A stretch of 64,000 nt of DNA. It comes from Neofusicoccum parvum (taxonomy: Eukaryota > Ascomycota > Dothideomycetes > Botryosphaeriales > Botryosphaeriaceae). How positions within the stretch are numbered: position 1 is the stretch's first letter; the number at the start of each line of letters is the position of its first letter. Shown here in pieces: positions 9,201-20,849 of this stretch. The position numbers and the translations under genes were made by a program. The notes beneath the pieces were generated by a model that worked only from the letters and a program-made list of their open reading frames with translations, had not been told where the DNA came from and ran no database searches. Where the stretch lies: positions 496,001-560,000 of the forward strand of contig CP087222.1 in assembly GCA_020912385.1 (NCBI GenBank). The letters run 5' to 3'.

Positions 9201-10981
9201 CGAACCGCCGAGAGAAAGAAAGAAAAAAAAAACCACAGAATACGAAGCGCCACCGCTGCCACGCCGCCGTCCCTCTCTCCCTCTCTTGGCCGCAGAAAGC
9301 CTCCAACCTGCAATTCCCACAGCAACCTCCCGCCCCGCGCGTCCCCCGCCAACCAGCCCCTTATCACCAAGCGCACCCCGTACCCGCACCCATCCGGACC
9401 CATCGCTCCGAGCAAAGCCGGCCGGCGCCGTGTATGTACAGCGCCCGCACCGGCTGGCGCAGCATCCGCGCGGACGCCGGCCGCACGGCGGGCCCCCCCG
9501 GGCCATCCCTACGCAGATTGACGAGACGCAGGTACGGAGGGGGGACCGCCTGCATGCAGCTCACCGGTTCCACCTCTCCGTCTCTCTGTCACCCCGATGA
9601 TCTACCTCCTACCGCGCGTGGGTAGGGCGGCGCGTGCTGCCGTAGGGCTGAAACGGACCTGAGGCAAGGATTTTCTTTTCTCTCGCAGCTTTGCCTCGCG
9701 GCGAGGCCGCCCGGCGCGGTGGAGAGACCTCCTCGCCGACCCATGTCCGATCCTTCCTAACCGTTCCGTAAGCCAAGCTGGCGGTGCGAGGGAAAAGTAA
9801 AGCAATCATGCTTAAGGCCAGGGTCGGGTCGTGAAATGACGTAAGGTGGGAAGACGCGCATGATAGCCCAAGTAATTGGGAGGGGAGATGCGATGAGATG
9901 GTTGGGTAGGACGGGGAGATTGGATGGGTGGTGGTTGAAGGGTTTGCCCATGGACTTGTGTCGCCGGCAGTCGTCACTGTCAATGCAGATGCATCGTAAT
10001 TCCAAATACATTAAGAAAAGGTGTTTCCCTTCGGTGGACTGAAAACTCAGGCATCCAATTCTCTCGCCTACGCCAATTTTTCGTCCTCCCCTTCCCTTTC
10101 CCTTCCCTTTTCTTCGCAGCGGATGTTTTCGGGGGGAGCTGAAGCAGTTACATGTGAAAGGCAAAAATGACTAGGAGTTCGCCAGGGGAGGTGGTAGGCG
10201 AGGTGGATAACATCCGCAGAGAGGCCGTTTCAGCGCCGCAGCAGTGTGAGTCTCCAAGCTCTCGACCCGGAAGTGGATTGAGACGCTTTCAGTCACAGCA
10301 GTGCCATGCAGATGTTTGGAGAGCAATTGCAAAACAAAAAGTAAGGAAAAGGGAAGGAAACCTCAACCAGCACTGCACTGTGCAGGCAAAACTCAAAAGC
10401 CCGGATATAGCCCATTCCGTAAACGCACATCTTCAGCAGAAACCAAAAAAAAGAGTAAAGAAAACCGGGGATGCTTGCTGTCGCCAATTTCGATCCGGCC
10501 AACAGACTCAGTCCGGACGTAGTAGAATAGTAAAGAAAGTCCGCAATGCTCGAATGGCCCGGTGCGGGATGGCCGCGGGCGCATGAGGCGCGTGGCATGA
10601 TTCGTCGTAGAGGATGCAGTGTATCCGTGGTTAAGGAAATTTCGTTGCCGAAATCCGAGTTGACGGTGTTAAACGAGTGGTTGTGGTCGGTGTGATTAGA
10701 ACCGATTTTTGTTACCCTTTTAAAAAGCCCAAGCCAGCGGGAATATCAGGAAAAGAGAACGGGTATCTAGCGGCGCAAAAAGGGTCTCCCATGGTCCAGC
10801 ACCCTTTGCTCCAAAGACGGACCCACGAGCCGAAGTCGTCGTGAAATCGATCCGAGCCGACGCGTGAACGGTCTCCAGATGGTGAAGGGCTTGTGTGTCC
10901 CAGAAATAAAAACCGAAGCCAGGCATCCGTGTAGCAAGAAAGGAAAAGCAGTCGTCCCAAGCGTGAGTGTCAGCTTTGCAT
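6268..10981. other. gene-poor 4.7 kb convergent interval
   Basis: This lies between the 3' ends of the CBM18 gene and sho1. The left 2 kb is more AT-rich than the rest. The right part (8.6-10.2 kb) is GC-rich with long purine/pyrimidine tracts. No intact gene is recognised; a possible spliced fragment at about 6.7-7.3 kb is listed separately. Confidence 0.45.
6732..7304 (-). CDS. possible spliced gene or gene fragment, unrecognised
   Basis: Two adjacent minus-strand open stretches join plausibly: 7304 to about 7133, then a donor GTAAGC, and from about 7010 (after TTTCAG) to 6732. The second stretch reads ISKSDAVQRVRIWPDGRWEM and has a more protein-like composition than surrounding frames. 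There is no confident start codon and no family match comes to mind. It may be a decayed gene remnant. Boundaries are approximate. Confidence 0.18.
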
Positions 10982-12060
10982 CTATAGCAGGATGAGGTAG
11001 TTGCTGGGCGCAATTCCCGTCTCGCCCGTCTGCTTCCTCGCCTGCCACCAGCGTCCGCTGACATCCGAGACCTCGAGGATTTCGTGCTTGGAGAAGCTGA
11101 TCTCGTTCGCATCTTCGGGGTTGGCCTCGTAGCTGTAGATAGCCTTGGCACGGTACGGGTAGTCGTTCGGCGCGGTCTCGGGCTCGGGCTGCGTGTTCGT
11201 GTTGATGGAACCGTTCATGCCGTTGCCGAAGCGAGGCATCGTGGAGTTGCGCTCGGCAGCGCCAGCAGGACCACCGTGGTAGCCGGACACCGGAGAGGAC
11301 GTCTCGAAGCCGTTGAGCTGGGCCGAAGTGTACATCTGGGGCTGGGGCTGGGTCGCGGTCGTCTGCGGGCGGGCACTGTAGTTGTTTGACATCGGGCGAG
11401 AGTTGCGCGCCGAGTGGCCTTCCTTGTTCAGCGCAAAAGAGTCGACGAAGGTGCGGTGCGAGGCCGAGGGCTGCGAACCAAAGTAGAAGATCCAGATAAT
11501 CTGACTGAGTTAGCTCAGTGAGTCTCAGGCGTCCAGGACTCGGAACTTACGGCAACCATGGACAGCAGGATGTAGCCGGCGGCGGCAGCCTCCTTCGCGC
11601 TATCATTCTGGTAGACGGTGGCATTGACGGCGGAGCTGGTGAACACCAAGCCAGCGGCGAGGTAGCTGGAGACCTGCTGAAGCGTTAGGTTCTCTCGCAA
11701 ATGCGGGGAGTGCAGGCGCGGGCTTCATACCGCGACTTGGTAGGTGTCCTCGGCCTGGGAGCCGACTACGATGATGACGCCGACGATGCAGCAGAAGAAG
11801 TAGACCAGAGCCCACCAGGTGTAGTTGGGAAAGTCGCCATGGAGGCTACCGATGACGGAGCCGACAAAGGCGATGATCCATGCGAGCTGTGCGACTGTCA
11901 GCGCTGACAAGCGGGCGCAGGTGGCGCGCAGGGTACTCACAATGCTGATCGAGGTGGTCGACAGGGCGAAGGGGTCGCCGAGGATGTTGTCGAAGCTAAA
12001 GCGGTTGCGGGCGCCGTAATTCATCTTCTTAAGACTGTTGGGCGACTCGAGCGAGGGCAT
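10982..12060 (-). CDS. sho1: high-osmolarity signalling adaptor/osmosensor Sho1
   Basis: Four exons (12060-11941, 11886-11731, 11673-11551, 11500-10982) separated by 50-57 nt introns; about 305 aa. The N-terminal cytosolic segment contains the phrase [11 protein letters not shown] typical of fungal Sho1. Four closely spaced membrane segments follow ([61 protein letters not shown]). A flexible linker leads to a C-terminal SH3 domain (last 58 residues; ALYDY-like AIYSYEA, WWQAR, GIAPSNY). In yeasts and moulds Sho1 recruits the MAPKK Pbs2 through this SH3 domain in one branch of the HOG osmostress pathway and interacts with mucin sensors. The third exon starts at a tandem CAGCAG acceptor, so one Gln may be optional. 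Length matches Aspergillus-type Sho1. Confidence 0.95.
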
Positions 12061-13778
12061 TTAGGTGCTGGCGGGGCGTCGGGTCGGGTGGGCTCGCGAG
12101 GCGCGCGGGTCGTGGTGGTGCTGTGGGCAGCAGGAGGACAGGGAATGCGCAGTGGGAGCGGACGGTGGGTGTGAGAGAAGAAGAGGAGTTCAAGAGAGTG
12201 GCGACGAGGAGAGTAGCGAATGAGGGTGGTTAGGCGCCTGGCCCTACGAGATGCGACGGGGAATGGAGAAAGCGGAGCCTCAGGTGCGGGCCGGGCAGCG
12301 TTCACGGCGGGTGCGCGGCGCGCGTCTTGATGCGGGTCTGGAGGTCGCAGCCGCGGGAGAGACGCTTGTGTTGGATGGTGAGAGAGGCTCCGGATCGTCG
12401 GGGTCGAGGCGTGTCTTTGGAGAGGGCGCAGCGATAGGAGAGCGGCGCGCGGTGTTTCGCGCATGGGCCGGGCACAAGCGCCCGAAGCTGCAGCGATCAA
12501 GCGCTTCTGTCCACTAATTTACCTGAAGCGAACCGCAATCAAGCGTGCGGGGAGCCCTCGCTGGCTCTGCCTTTATTGCTGCTCCGATCGCTATCCTCTG
12601 CCTGCGACCGCCTGCCTCAGACCTGCCGGCCTCCGCGCGGATCGTATGAGATTCCTGCACCGCCACGTAGCGAATGGACGAAAGCGCCTGCGCCCGCCGC
12701 CCGAAGGGGCCTGTCGCGGAGCGCCAGCAAAAAGCCCTCGACACACGTTGCCCCGTCGCGTAATCCGAAACACAGCCAGACGACGCAGCCTCTGCAGTGG
12801 CTGCGACCGGCGCCGGCTGTCGCGCACGCGTCCGAAATTTGTCGAGTTCTTGTCATCTCCCGCACCAGCCTCACCATTTCCCTAGCTGCCGTTAGACGCT
12901 GGGCCCATGCGACGGCTGCTGATCCTCGTTGGGCCGATGGGGCAGTGATGCGCGGCTTTGAAACACTTCCAACGTCTCGCCTCTGGCGCTGGCCACGGCG
13001 CCCGGGCCCAAACCAGAGCCCATGAAACCACAGAGCCTGCGAGCCCTCCGCCGCACACGACACCACCACCGCGCCCGCCTGTTCAGACGCCGCTTTAACT
13101 GGCCGTCGCACGCGTCAAGCTTCGCCTCCCTGCGGCCATCACAAAGCTTGTCGCCCGGCCATCCTGCCCGTCGCAGCAACGCCAGACACGGCCGCTGAAG
13201 AATCGAGCATTCCGGCCTTGCGCATTTCGTCATACGTTCCGTCCCCGGGCACAGCCGCTTCCGCGGCCGCCGGAAGCCAGGAAACAGGGAGTCTGCATAT
13301 TTGCGCCTCCGCGGGCACGCTTCATGAGAAAATCCACCCGTACTACGTAGGCGTTATCGCTGTCTGCTGTCTATCCTTGCCATCGTGACCCCAACTCCCG
13401 AGCTCTGGCAGCAGGGCTATTGCTAGCTCCGCGTTCATGCTGAAGCCGCTTTTACAAATGCTGCCCATTCCTCGGCCGGGCTGGCGACGTGGACTGTCTG
13501 GGCAGCGCGCCGAGGTCGCGTTCCGCGAGGAATGGCTGGACAAAAGTGTTTGCCTCCGCCACCTGTTACCGCCGTGATGCCTCCTCACAACCGTGCACTG
13601 AGGCCTCTGCCACACTTGCTCCTCATACCCCATGCCTCATGTAGACCCCGCCAGCCCCTCCAGCCACAGTCAAGTTTCAATTGTTGACACCCGCGCGGGA
13701 CGGGGCACGCGACCATCATAGTTTTGGCTCCTCCTTGAGACCTCCAAGAATCCTGACGCTCCTCGCCATGGGAGCTCC
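12061..13778. other. sho1 upstream region, no gene recognised (1.7 kb)
   Basis: GC-rich sequence upstream of sho1 (minus) and downstream of the RO-10 gene (minus). Open frames here are arginine-rich shadows in GC-rich DNA, with no domain recognised. Confidence 0.5.
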
Positions 13779-14468
13779 TCATATACCGCCAGATTCGCGC
13801 TCAATCTTGACCTCTTCCCTGCGAACCTCCCTCTCCGCTTTCCGGACACGCGAATCCCACTCAGCCCAGCACCTGCCTTGTCCTAGCACCATGACCTCGT
13901 GCCACCGCAACACGGCCTTGCCGCTCCTCTTCCTCAGGTCTGAGATTTCCCGCGCCTGGACCAGTTGGTTCTGTTCCAGCTGTGCAATACGCGGCGAGAG
14001 CGCAACCAGCGATGTGAAGGACTCCGTTGGCGGCAGCGGGAGGTCGTGTAACGATGTCAATTGCGACGCCGTGGCGGGGTATGCCGGGGCCTCGGTCAGG
14101 ACGGTACCAAGCTTGATCTCGGGCGTGGGGTCGTCACTGTTGGTGGGAGGAGGACGCGCGGGTGGCTCGGCCGGGGCGAAGATATCGGCGTGCTTCGATT
14201 CTGGCCGAACTTGTTAGGTAAATGGGGCCGCAGAGCCACATGGTTGTTGCGCATGCTTACGGAGCTGGAGGATATCGTTGATAGCGCGTGAATTGCCGGC
14301 GAGACTTGATAGCCGGCTCTCGAGCCTCTGTAGACGGGACGCGACGGGCGCGTCGGCTTGGTTCTTCTCGGGCGGGATGTTGCCGGCGAGGACGAACTCG
14401 ACGCGGCGGAGACGCCACTCGAGCATGTCCAGGGTCTGGAGCAACACCTCGTCCAGGTCGTCGGCCAT
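13779..14468 (-). CDS. ro-10: dynactin small subunit, nuclear distribution protein RO-10-like
   Basis: Two exons, 14468-14261 and 14200-13779, across a 60-nt intron (GTAAGC, ACCTAAC, CCAG); 209 aa. The start MADDLDEVLLQTLDMLEWRL and the following helical region (RLQRLESRLSSLAG.SRAINDILQL) match the family of fungal RO-10 proteins, equivalent to the p22/p24 (DCTN3) shoulder subunit of dynactin. A Pro-rich linker and a second helical region (SPRIAQLEQNQLVQAREISDLRKRS...LRWHEVMVLGQG..WAEWD) complete the protein. Dynactin activates cytoplasmic dynein; ro mutants of Neurospora mis-distribute nuclei. An in-frame upstream extension lacks conserved features, so I chose the ATG at 14468. The gene is divergent from the amino acid transporter, 321 bp away. 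Confidence 0.82.
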
Positions 14469-14789
14469 GATGGTGTTGGGCGGGGAACGCGGTGGGGTGG
14501 ACGTGGTGTTTGGGTGCAGCAGGGCCGGCAGCTGGGCGCCGGATAAGGCAAGAGAACCCTGGGGAACGGGAGGATCCGCGGCGTCGTGCGGCCAGCCAGA
14601 TGACACCTCCGCTCGCACGCAAGACCCTACAGCTTACACGCGACTCATCGCCATACCACCCGACAGCGTCGCCGCGCCGCACTCTGACTGCCTTGTCTTC
14701 TTAATGACTTGACTGCTAGTGAGGTGTGCACTGCCGGCTACCGCTGCCTCCTCCGCGCGACAACTCCTTGGACCCCAACCACTCCCAAC
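14469..14789. promoter_or_regulatory. bidirectional promoter region, ro-10 / AVT transporter
   Basis: These 321 bp separate two divergent start codons and must hold both 5' flanks. No clear TATA element was seen. Confidence 0.5.
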
Positions 14790-16647
14790 ATGGCTACCTA
14801 CGCGGCGATAAGCGCTGGACCGTCCGAGCACGAGGACAGGCCCGCGAGCGCAGCCTCGCAGAGAGGCAGACGGTCGGTCTCCGCGCCATGTTATACCGGA
14901 CAGTCCGCTAATGCGCCGCCTGTAGTTCGCGCCACGGCAAACGAGACATCGGCTTCGTCGGACAGGCGACATGGGCAAGCTCCGTCATCAACCTGGTTAA
15001 TACAAGTGCGCCTCTCTCGCAGCTCTGTAGACAGGCAAGGAAACATGCTGATAGTTGATCTGCGATGTAGTTCTCGGCGCGGGCCTCCTGGCCATGCCGC
15101 ATGCGCTGTCGCAAATGGGCATCCTTCTAGGCGTCTGCGTCATCATCTGGGCTGGCCTCACGGCTGGCTTCGGCCTCTACCTCCAAACTCGATGCGCCAA
15201 GTACCTCGATCGTGGAACCGCCTCGTTTGCCTCGCTCTCGAAGATCACCTATCCGAACGCTGCCGTCGTTTTCGATGCTGCGATTGCTATAAAGTGCTTT
15301 GGTGTCGGCGTTAGCTACCTGATCATTATCGGAGACCTCATGCCTGGAGTCGTGAGAGGATTCAGCGATTCTGCTGGAGAGATCGGGTTCCTGGTGGACC
15401 GCCAGTTCTGGGTTACAGCATTCATGTGCGTACCGGCCCTACTACATTGCTACTTTGGCTTTGCCACTTGATTCTGGAGAGCTACTGCTAACGAGGCCTG
15501 CAGGCTGATTGTCATTCCTTTGTCTTTCCTTCGCCGTCTTGATTCTCTCAAGTACACCAGTATCATAGCTCTGATCTCCATCAGCTATCTTGTCATTCTC
15601 GTTCTCGCCCATTTCTTCAAAGGGGATACTATGGCAGACCGCGGCGAGGTCCATGTCATCGCATGGTCCGGCCCTATAGCCGCACTCTCCGTCTTCCCTG
15701 TGGTTGTCTTTGCATACACATGCCACCAGAACGTGAGTATGTTGACCCCTAGCTAGAGGATCGAAACTAACAATCTTAGATGTTTTCGATTCTCAACGAA
15801 ATTTCTGACAACTCTCACTTCCGGACTACCTCTGTAGTTACTGCCAGCATCGGCTTGGCTTGCTCTCTTTACATTCTTGTCGGCATCACTGGTTATCTCT
15901 CTTACGGCGATAAACTTGGCGGCAACATCGTCAGCATGTGTAAGCTCACCTCGAATTTCCCATCCCGACTCATCTCACACATCAGTAGACGCCCCATCTG
16001 TTGCCTCTACTATCGGCCGCCTGGCTATAGTCATCCTGGTCATGTTCTCCTACCCTCTACAAGTTCACCCGTGCCGCGCCTCGGTCGACGCTGTCATCAG
16101 CTGGCGGCCGCAGCGGGCTCCTAAGTCTTCTCGTACGAGCACTGCCGAGACCTCTCCTTCGCGGGAACACAGCGCTCCGCTTCTCGGCCCGCCCAAGCCC
16201 AACAACGGACCTATCGCGCCTCTGCAGCCCAAGGCGGAACCGATGAGCGAGCTGCGCTTCGCTATCATCACAACTATCATCATCGTGCTCAGCTACATCA
16301 CTGCCATGACTGTCTCGTCGCTCGAGAAGGTTCTTGCGTACGTTGGTAGTACTGGTAGCACGGCAATCAGTTTCATCCTGCCCGGAATCTTCTACTACAA
16401 GATCTCGTCACCCGACAGTCCTCACCACCAACGGCTGCTCAAGGACGAGGACGATGAGGAAGAATACCAGTCCGTAGACGAGGAGAACATGACAGAATCA
16501 GGACTGCTGCTGAGGAATTTGGCGACGAAGACGCGGGACTTCAGGAGGGGTTTGCTCAGGAGACTGAGTTTGGCGCTGTCGATTTATGGCTTGATTGTCA
16601 TGATTGTGTGTTTGGGAACCAACACTTTCTTGATTGCAGCGCACTAG
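14790..16647 (+). CDS. AAAP-family vacuolar amino acid transporter (AVT5/6/7-like)
   Basis: Six exons: 14790-14872, 14926-15005, 15071-15425, 15504-15732, 15780-15939, 15989-16647; 521 aa. The family signature lies across the second splice (ASSVINLVNT then ILGAGLLAMPHALSQMG), the conserved first membrane segment of AVT/SLC38 carriers. About eleven hydrophobic segments follow, including a CFGVGVSYLIIIGDLMP block. A hydrophilic loop (about residues 355-405) and an acidic insert before the last segment (DEDDEEEYQSVDEEN) are visible. Yeast Avt5-7 move neutral and acidic amino acids across the vacuolar membrane, mostly outward. Frame and splice signals agree at every junction. The least certain part is the first intron (14873-14925), because the N-terminus is poorly conserved in this family. 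Confidence 0.88.
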
Positions 16648-17243
16648 TGGAGAATATCAATGGAGAGGGCACAGGTGATTTAGAGAAGGTTGAACTTCTT
16701 GTTTCGTTGGAGTTAGGGTCGGTGCATAGAGCAAGCGTTTTTCCATCAATCAATCATTAAACATTCTTTTGTTAATTAACCCCATTCAGAACCAACTGCA
16801 AGAACAGTACATGTGAGATCAAGACAACAGCACTGCGAGCCGTGATGGGAGTGTCGGGTGGGAGAGTATTTTTGTTGGGATGAGAGGTGTGGTGAAGGAG
16901 CGTTAAACGTTGAAGTGGTTCAAACATTGGACTTAAATCTTGGATTTTGACAGCGTGTTTAGGAGAAGCTAACCCGAGCCACGTTCTGATCCTGTTCTCG
17001 GGCTGCTCAAAGGCACGCGCTTGAACATTGCGAATAGAGCTGCTTCAATCGTGCCTTTTCCTGTACATGGTATTGGTACATCTGCATCTTGGTCAATGCA
17101 GCAAACAACGTAATCTTCTCATGGGCAATGAACCCATTCATTTCTCCCTAACGCCAATCCCAATGCAAACCAATCCCGCTTGAAATCCCACCATTCCGCC
17201 TCTTCCCTTTCTCCCCAGGAAACTTTTCGTGGCATGTTTTCCT
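16648..17243. other. convergent intergenic region (0.6 kb)
   Basis: This lies between the 3' ends of the AVT transporter and mrps16. It is AT-richer than its surroundings and probably holds both 3' UTRs. No gene recognised. Confidence 0.5.
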
Positions 17244-17996
17244 TTAGGCGCTCCCGGCCGGGGTGCGCTCCACATAAGGTTTCTGCTTATGCTTCTTATC
17301 CGCATTCACGATCTGCTCCTGGATTTGTCCAACACGGTACTTCGGCTCGAGGAGACCGGTCTGCAAATCAAGCATTCGTTAGTCCAAAACAGTTCCAAAT
17401 ATCTGCACCCGCCTCTCCCATGTTCATCTGGCCCTCCAGGTCTGACCCGCCAATCCACCGCTGTTCTATTTGTAGGTATTGCTCTTATCTGACGTACCAT
17501 CGAAAGCAGCCTCCAGCACGTATCACTCGGCTGCGCGCCAACACCGAGCCAATACTGGGCGCGCGACCTGTCAAGCTTGATGTCCTTGTACGGCCGGCCA
17601 TTAACGTCGCCCGGCTTCGGGGCTTTCGGGATGGGATCATAGGTGCCTTCGCGGGTTCAATGGTCAGCCAGCCGTCCGTAGCATCTTTTCCCGCAACGGT
17701 CCTCCATCTCTAGCTTTTCATCCTCTTGTAGCCCCACAAGTCCACCCCAGACCGTTTCTTCCTGGAGGCGAGTCGTGCGGCATGGAAAAGGGCGGGTGCG
17801 TACCGAGAACCTCGAGCGGCTTGCTGTCTCTCGCCGTCCTGCGCGCGGAGAGCTCAATTGTCAGCGGCGAGAGCTCTCGCTCGGTCGGCATCCGTCTGCG
17901 CGGCGGACGGGCGGCTTACCGGGCGTGGGCGACAACGATGTTGTAGAAGGGCGCGTGGCGCTTGCCGAAGCGCGCGAGCCGTATCTTGAGAACCAT
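17244..17996 (-). CDS. mrps16: mitochondrial small ribosomal subunit protein bS16m
   Basis: Four exons: 17996-17920, 17838-17804, 17646-17498, 17360-17244; 125 aa. The start MVLKIRLARFGKRHAPFYNI, followed by VVAHART, is the ribosomal S16 signature. Further conserved blocks are SKPLEVLGTYDPIPK, IKLDRSRAQYWLGVGAQPSD and the start of the C-terminal tail (YVERTPAG). bS16 stabilises the 5' and central domains of the small subunit rRNA; this eukaryotic copy acts in mitochondria. In fungi S16m often lacks an obvious cleavable presequence, as here. Intron 2 (17803-17647, 157 nt) must end in AAG to keep the conserved VLGTYDP in frame. The gene is divergent from nnr1. Confidence 0.95.
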
Positions 17997-18437
17997 TGTT
18001 GGGCTGCTGGCGGGTGGCAGGAGGGTCGTTGCTGGGTTGCTAATGGGCCCGACGCGCGCAATGGCCCGTCGTGATCACGACCGCCCTCGATTTCTGGAGA
18101 GCGGCGGGGAAACGTTGGGCCGGACGTGCAGGGATCCCGGTGCTTGTCGCGGCGCTGCGGCGATGGCCGCGTCGAACACCCTCGCGCGCTTCTGGGGTCC
18201 GCGGACTGTAATTTGTTGTGGAGCAAGGGTCGGCGGTGAATCAAGGAGAATCATGCAGCCGTGGAGAGAATTGCGATTTGCAGATTCGGATCATCGTGGT
18301 TTCCTCTTTGGGCCGCTGACATGATCAACGCGATGTGATGTAATGATGGTGCCGCCTGCTTTCGCGCGTCTTCCACACGAACCACCGGCACCACTTCCTG
18401 TTTCTGACGCTTGATGTTTCGGACCACCAGGAAATTG
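17997..18437. promoter_or_regulatory. bidirectional promoter region, mrps16 / nnr1
   Basis: A 441-bp interval between divergent start codons of two genes whose products act in or with mitochondria. Shared control is possible but not shown. Confidence 0.5.
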
Positions 18438-19522
18438 ATGATGGCACTCAAGGTGAGTGATTGTCGCCAGTTACAAGCTCCAGTTCTGACCCGTCTTCAG
18501 ACGCTTTCCGCAAAGAACGCCGCCGAGCTCGACAAGGAGCTCATGAGCTCTGGTGCCTTCTCCATCGACCAATTGATGGAGTTGGCTGGTCTCTCTGTCT
18601 CTCAAGCCGGTATCCACTAGATATTCCAGAGACCCGCGCAGCAAGAAATTGATCAAACACCAGTGTTCAAACTTCACCCTCTGAGTCAAGGCAAACGCAT
18701 TCTGGTGGCATGCGGACCCGGCAACAACGGTATTGCCCTACCGTGTGAACCCTGCCCCCAGCAATGAAACTCACAGCTCTCAGGTGGTGATGGTCTCGTT
18801 GCTGCTCGCCATCTCTGGCACTACGGCTACCAGCCCACTGTCTACTACCCCAAGCAGAGCAAGAACGAGCTCTACCAGGTGCGCCGAACCTCTCCAGTCG
18901 GCCACCAACCCGTCCTCTAACAACAGGAAGCGCCTCAAGAAACAGCTCGAGGACCTTGATGTCCCCTTCACCGATGACTTTGACGCCGTTCTCGGTGCCG
19001 CCGATTACGTCGTCGACGCCATTTTCGGTACGCGTCCATCTCTGCAAACCATGCCATTTACTTTCCCCACCGTCCCCATTCAAAGGCGTGACAGTTCTTA
19101 GCTGCAACCACTAACACGGTTCTCCTCGATAGGCTTCAGCTTCAGTGGCGAGGTCCGCGAGCCCTTCCCGAAGGTCATCGAGGCCCTGCGGGACACCAAG
19201 GTGCCCGTTCTGGCTGTCGACGCGCCGTCGAGCTGGAACATCGAGACCGGTCCACCTGACTCTGGCCCCGGCAAGGGATTCCAGCCGCCGGCCTTGATCA
19301 GTCTGACAGCGCCGAAGCCGTTGGTAAAGTGGTTCAAGGGAAGGCACTTTCTTGGGGGACGGTGAGTGGGGGTTTCTGATGTCTGCGTAGAGCCAACCAT
19401 ACTAACACAAATTGAATAGGTTCCTAAGCTCAGCTATGGCAGAGAAGTACGGCCTTGACATACCGCCCTACGAAGGCCTCGATCAGGTTGTCGAGGTGCC
19501 TGTGGAGGGCCAGAAGCTATAG
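18438..19522 (+). CDS. nnr1: NAD(P)H-hydrate epimerase (YjeF_N domain)
   Basis: Seven exons: 18438-18452, 18501-18609, 18664-18729, 18784-18878, 18931-19027, 19133-19361, 19420-19522; 237 aa. The domain begins [20 protein letters not shown] and carries the Rossmann-like phrase [19 protein letters not shown], split by an intron inside NNG|GDG. It continues with [32 protein letters not shown] and [20 protein letters not shown]. The enzyme interconverts R and S epimers of damaged, hydrated NADH/NADPH so that the S-specific dehydratase can repair them. The standalone epimerase form is usual in eukaryotes and is often dual-targeted to mitochondria. The very short first exon could start at either of two consecutive ATGs. 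Intron 4 (18879-18930) must end in AAG to keep frame. Confidence 0.94.
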
Positions 19523-20849
19523 AGGCGCGGGTGATGCGAATGAGTAATGAATGGTCACGACAAGAATGAAAAGTCTCTTTTTCTTTCATCTTCACTGCAT
19601 TCAGGTTTCAGCTCCATGGATTCTTTTTATGATGTTCCCAGTCTAACCCGGCATGATCAAGGATGATACAACCCAAGAGGTACTGTCGTGACTGGACACC
19701 AGCTTCCGAACTCCATGAAACAAGCAGGTATTGCTGTGTTCTTCACGACAGACATCTACTTGAAGCTTCTTACATTGAGATCAAGCAACAAGCTCGACAA
19801 TTCATGATCCACGCATGCTCTACGGCTTAAAGCGCGAGGCGAACAATCCTGATGGGTCACAGACTGATCGGTATTAAGTGGTCAACACCTTTTAGGATAA
19901 CCAAGGCTATATTTCCAAAGGTGGAGCTAGCAGGCCGCGAAGTGCGAATTCCGAGGGCCCGAAGCCCGAACACCGAAGCCGTCCATTGCCAAGCTGCCAT
20001 GGTCATAAAGAAGCTGGTTTCCTACGTCTTGGAGACAATTGGGTTATCCTGATCCGTCGCCTGCGGGTACACTACATCGGCCGACGCAGATGCAGCACAG
20101 TTCGCAACAATGAACGCACAAGCCATAACAGCAAATCGGCACGAATCACATACAGTAGCTACTTGAGGCGCACTCAGGCAATGCCAATGGGCAAGCACCT
20201 TTTCAGACCTGTGAAGGGGGCGGCGGGTGCGCGTATTTAAACGAACGAGGCTGACAAGATTCCGCAGTACTACGCCGAGCTGCTCCCTCTTTTGGCCCTC
20301 TCGGCCGACGAAAGGAGAGGTGCAGACGGAAAGTCCGGGCTGAAAGAGGCAAGACGCAGAGTATTTCTCAGCACGGAAGTCGCTGGGCCCGGAGCCGTGT
20401 TTCGCCTTATTCGTGAGAGCTCGCACAATACGCTGCTGACATATCGCGCAGCGCGTCGGCTCCTGGAGAGAGCGACGAAGGAAGCTCTGGTGTTGAGGTG
20501 CATAAGCAGCTTACCACGAGCTGGCGGCGCGTGTTCCTGCGTCGCTGCGCAGGGACGGGGTAGCGGGGCAATTCCGCAGGGCGCTGGCGGCGGCGAGGAC
20601 CCGATCCGTCGGATTTATCGCGCTGCCCCTCCATCGGCTGAGCGCCGCCCTCCGTCACGCAAGTCCGACACGACGTCAGCCACGCAATGGCGAATCCTAG
20701 CTTCACGACCGAAGACCCTGAGCCACCAGCGTGAGCTCTCGCGCGCGCCCCAGATTGGTTAACTGCGCGCACGCCCCGGCCTGGAGCTCGGCCGCAGACG
20801 CTGCCCCTCCAGCAGAAAAGGCAGCACCGGCCCGGTCCAGCTCGATTCC
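19523..20849. other. intergenic, no gene recognised (1.3 kb)
   Basis: This is downstream of nnr1 and upstream of the nitroreductase gene. The open frames present have no recognisable features. A TATTTAAA sequence occurs near 20235, too far from the next start to assign. Confidence 0.5.
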
